From Acanthamoeba sp. SK_2022b (Eukaryota; Discosea; Longamoebia; Acanthamoebidae): a DNA stretch of 64,000 nt. Positions 63,101-64,000 of the stretch are shown piece after piece. The stretch is taken from positions 1 to 64,000 of the forward strand of contig JANDJZ010000208.1 of the NCBI GenBank assembly GCA_027943245.1, in the 5' to 3' direction. How positions within the stretch are numbered: the first letter of the stretch is position 1; the number at the start of each line of letters is the position of its first letter. The notes beneath the pieces were generated by a model that was not told the origin of the DNA, made no database searches, and saw only the letters and a program-made list of their open reading frames with translations. The position numbers were made by a program, and so were the translations under genes.

Positions 63101-64000
63101 ACTGAGTGGGAGTGGGAGTGGCGCTTGGCGTCACCGAGTGGCTGGCTGTGGCTGACGCCGTGACTGCTGCTGTGGCCGACTGAGTGGCCGATGACGTGGG
63201 CGTCACGGTCGACGTTGTGCTCGCTGTCACCGATGGCGTGCCCGACCAGCTGGGAGAGCTCGTTGGTGTCACCGAAGCTATGGCCGACTGTGAAGGAGTG
63301 ACGCTCGACGCGACGGACATGCTGGCAGTGGGAGAGCTCGTGGCCGACTGTGTAGGCGTGGCAGTGACCGGCTGCGTGTACGAAGACGTAGGAGTGACGT
63401 TGGGCGTGGTGCTTGCCGTCACTGAGGGCGTGCCCGATGTGGTGGGCGTGGCTGATGAGCTGGGCGAGCGAGAGACAGAGGGCGTCGCTGGCAGCGTGCC
63501 AGAGGGCGACGGCGTGGTGGACTGAGTGGCCGACTGGGAAGGAGTCGCGCTCAGCGAGGCCGTTACTGACGGAGAGCCAGTGGTCGACGGGCTGGCTGAC
63601 TGAGTTGGCGACTGAGAAAGAGACACGCTGGGGCTCGCAGATGGCGACAGTGTTGATGTCGCTGATGTCGAGGGGCTTGGGGAGGATGAAGCCGAGGGAG
63701 TCGGTGTCGCCGATGAGGGTGACTGAGTTTGTGTGGGTGATGATGTGGAGCTTTGAGAAGGCGATGGTGACGAAGTCGGTGTCGCTGATGCCGTGGGGCT
63801 CACTGATGACGATGGCGACAGTGTCGGTGTCAAAGTCGGTGTCGCTGATGCCGTGGGGCTCACCGAGGACGATGGCGACAGTGTCGGTGACGGTGTCGAT
63901 GATGTTGAGGGGCTTCGGGAGGATGAAGCTGAGGGAGTCGGTGTCGCCGATGAGGGTGACTGAGTTTGAGTGGGTGATGATGTGGGGCTTTGAGAAGGCG
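57125..64000 (-). CDS. Membrane-anchored Ser/Thr/Pro-stalk protein, paralogue of the M11 gene C-terminus (5' end outside window)
   Basis: The last exon is 57125 to about 58000. The stalk exon runs from 58082 to the window edge in one open frame of over 1,900 residues, nearly all Ser, Thr, Pro, Ala and Val. The junction needs an acceptor inside CCCGAG|TC near 57998. The C-terminal module (AWLNST then VVYNTEHWARLELVGFRVGL, FAGTTYTVPAG, LRLDRWPSTSTSGSFEATYA, FSTFHVAEFGASSDVRSIAV) is followed by a transmembrane helix (ILAVAVGVPVALLAFIAIGA) and a basic tail ending LNRHNWEDA. All of it aligns closely with the M11 gene ending at 16088. Whether an M11 domain lies upstream cannot be seen. Likely a heavily O-glycosylated surface protein. 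Confidence 0.85.
58870..61760 (-). repeat. Higher-order tandem repeat in the stalk (units of 198/207/210 and 315 bp)
   Basis: The landmark GTGCCCGACCAGCTGGGAGA (plus strand) starts at about 58891, 59101, 59308, 59623, 59938, 60136, 60451, 60658, 60973, 61171 and 61486. The steps are 210, 207, 315, 315, 198, 315, 207, 315, 198 and 315 bases. All are multiples of three. Long and short units alternate, giving a repeating block of 513 or 522 bases. Confidence 0.93.

Noticed and set aside
58084..63525. Series of plus-strand frames (VTDAVTAAVADRVADDVG type)
   Set aside because: Antisense of the Ser/Thr/Pro stalk repeats of the gene on the minus strand; regular spacing follows the repeat unit.
63864..64000. 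Start of the stalk gene near 63863
   Set aside because: The Ser/Thr/Pro frame continues unbroken to the window edge, so the Met at 63863 is internal and the gene is 5' truncated.

Overview
The window is nuclear DNA of a free-living, GC-rich protist, most likely an Acanthamoeba-type amoebozoan. That is an inference from short GT-AG introns, dense genes, secreted or membrane proteins with Ser/Thr/Pro linkers, CA/GT microsatellites inside introns, and gene types such as an M11 gametolysin-like protease, an SH2 protein and a U1A/U2B'' splicing factor. Exons below were built by hand from splice signals and reading-phase continuity. GTG/TTG starts were treated as reading into introns, not as true starts.

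Layout. 1-7.1 kb: 3' end of a PIF1-type helicase, a CAP/FN3/papain membrane protease, and a small secreted protein on the minus strand. 7.1-8.8 kb: low-complexity, repeat-derived DNA. 8.8-16.1 kb: a large M11 metalloprotease with beta-helix-like N-terminal repeats, a Ser/Thr/Pro stalk and a C-terminal membrane anchor. 16.1-18.4 kb: repeat debris. 18.4-22.9 kb: a head-to-head pair, a small secreted protein and a triple-glycosyltransferase fusion, sharing the same N-terminal domain. 23-42.3 kb: the ordinary gene-dense part. It holds a coiled-coil protein, histidyl-tRNA synthetase, histidine ammonia-lyase, an ankyrin kinase, an SH2 protein, a multi-pass membrane protein, an MTH1187-type protein, an SH3BGRL-like thioredoxin-fold protein, a PB1 protein, an AlkB-like dioxygenase, a secreted beta-helix protein and U1A/U2B''. 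Many of these are divergent pairs with short shared promoters; the most striking is histidyl-tRNA synthetase / histidine ammonia-lyase.

42.3-57.1 kb is a nested transposon landscape. An unrecognised, lower-GC, multi-copy coding repeat (called family R here) was split by a full-length but decayed LINE (43351-50562) with a perfect 13-bp target-site duplication. The LINE was later split by a 330-bp solo LTR (46835-47164) with a 5-bp duplication; removing it restores the LINE reading frame. 57.1-64 kb: a minus-strand gene, cut by the window edge, whose membrane-anchored C-terminus is a paralogue of that of the M11 protease and whose Ser/Thr/Pro stalk is a higher-order tandem repeat.

No rRNA, CRISPR array or convincing tRNA was seen.
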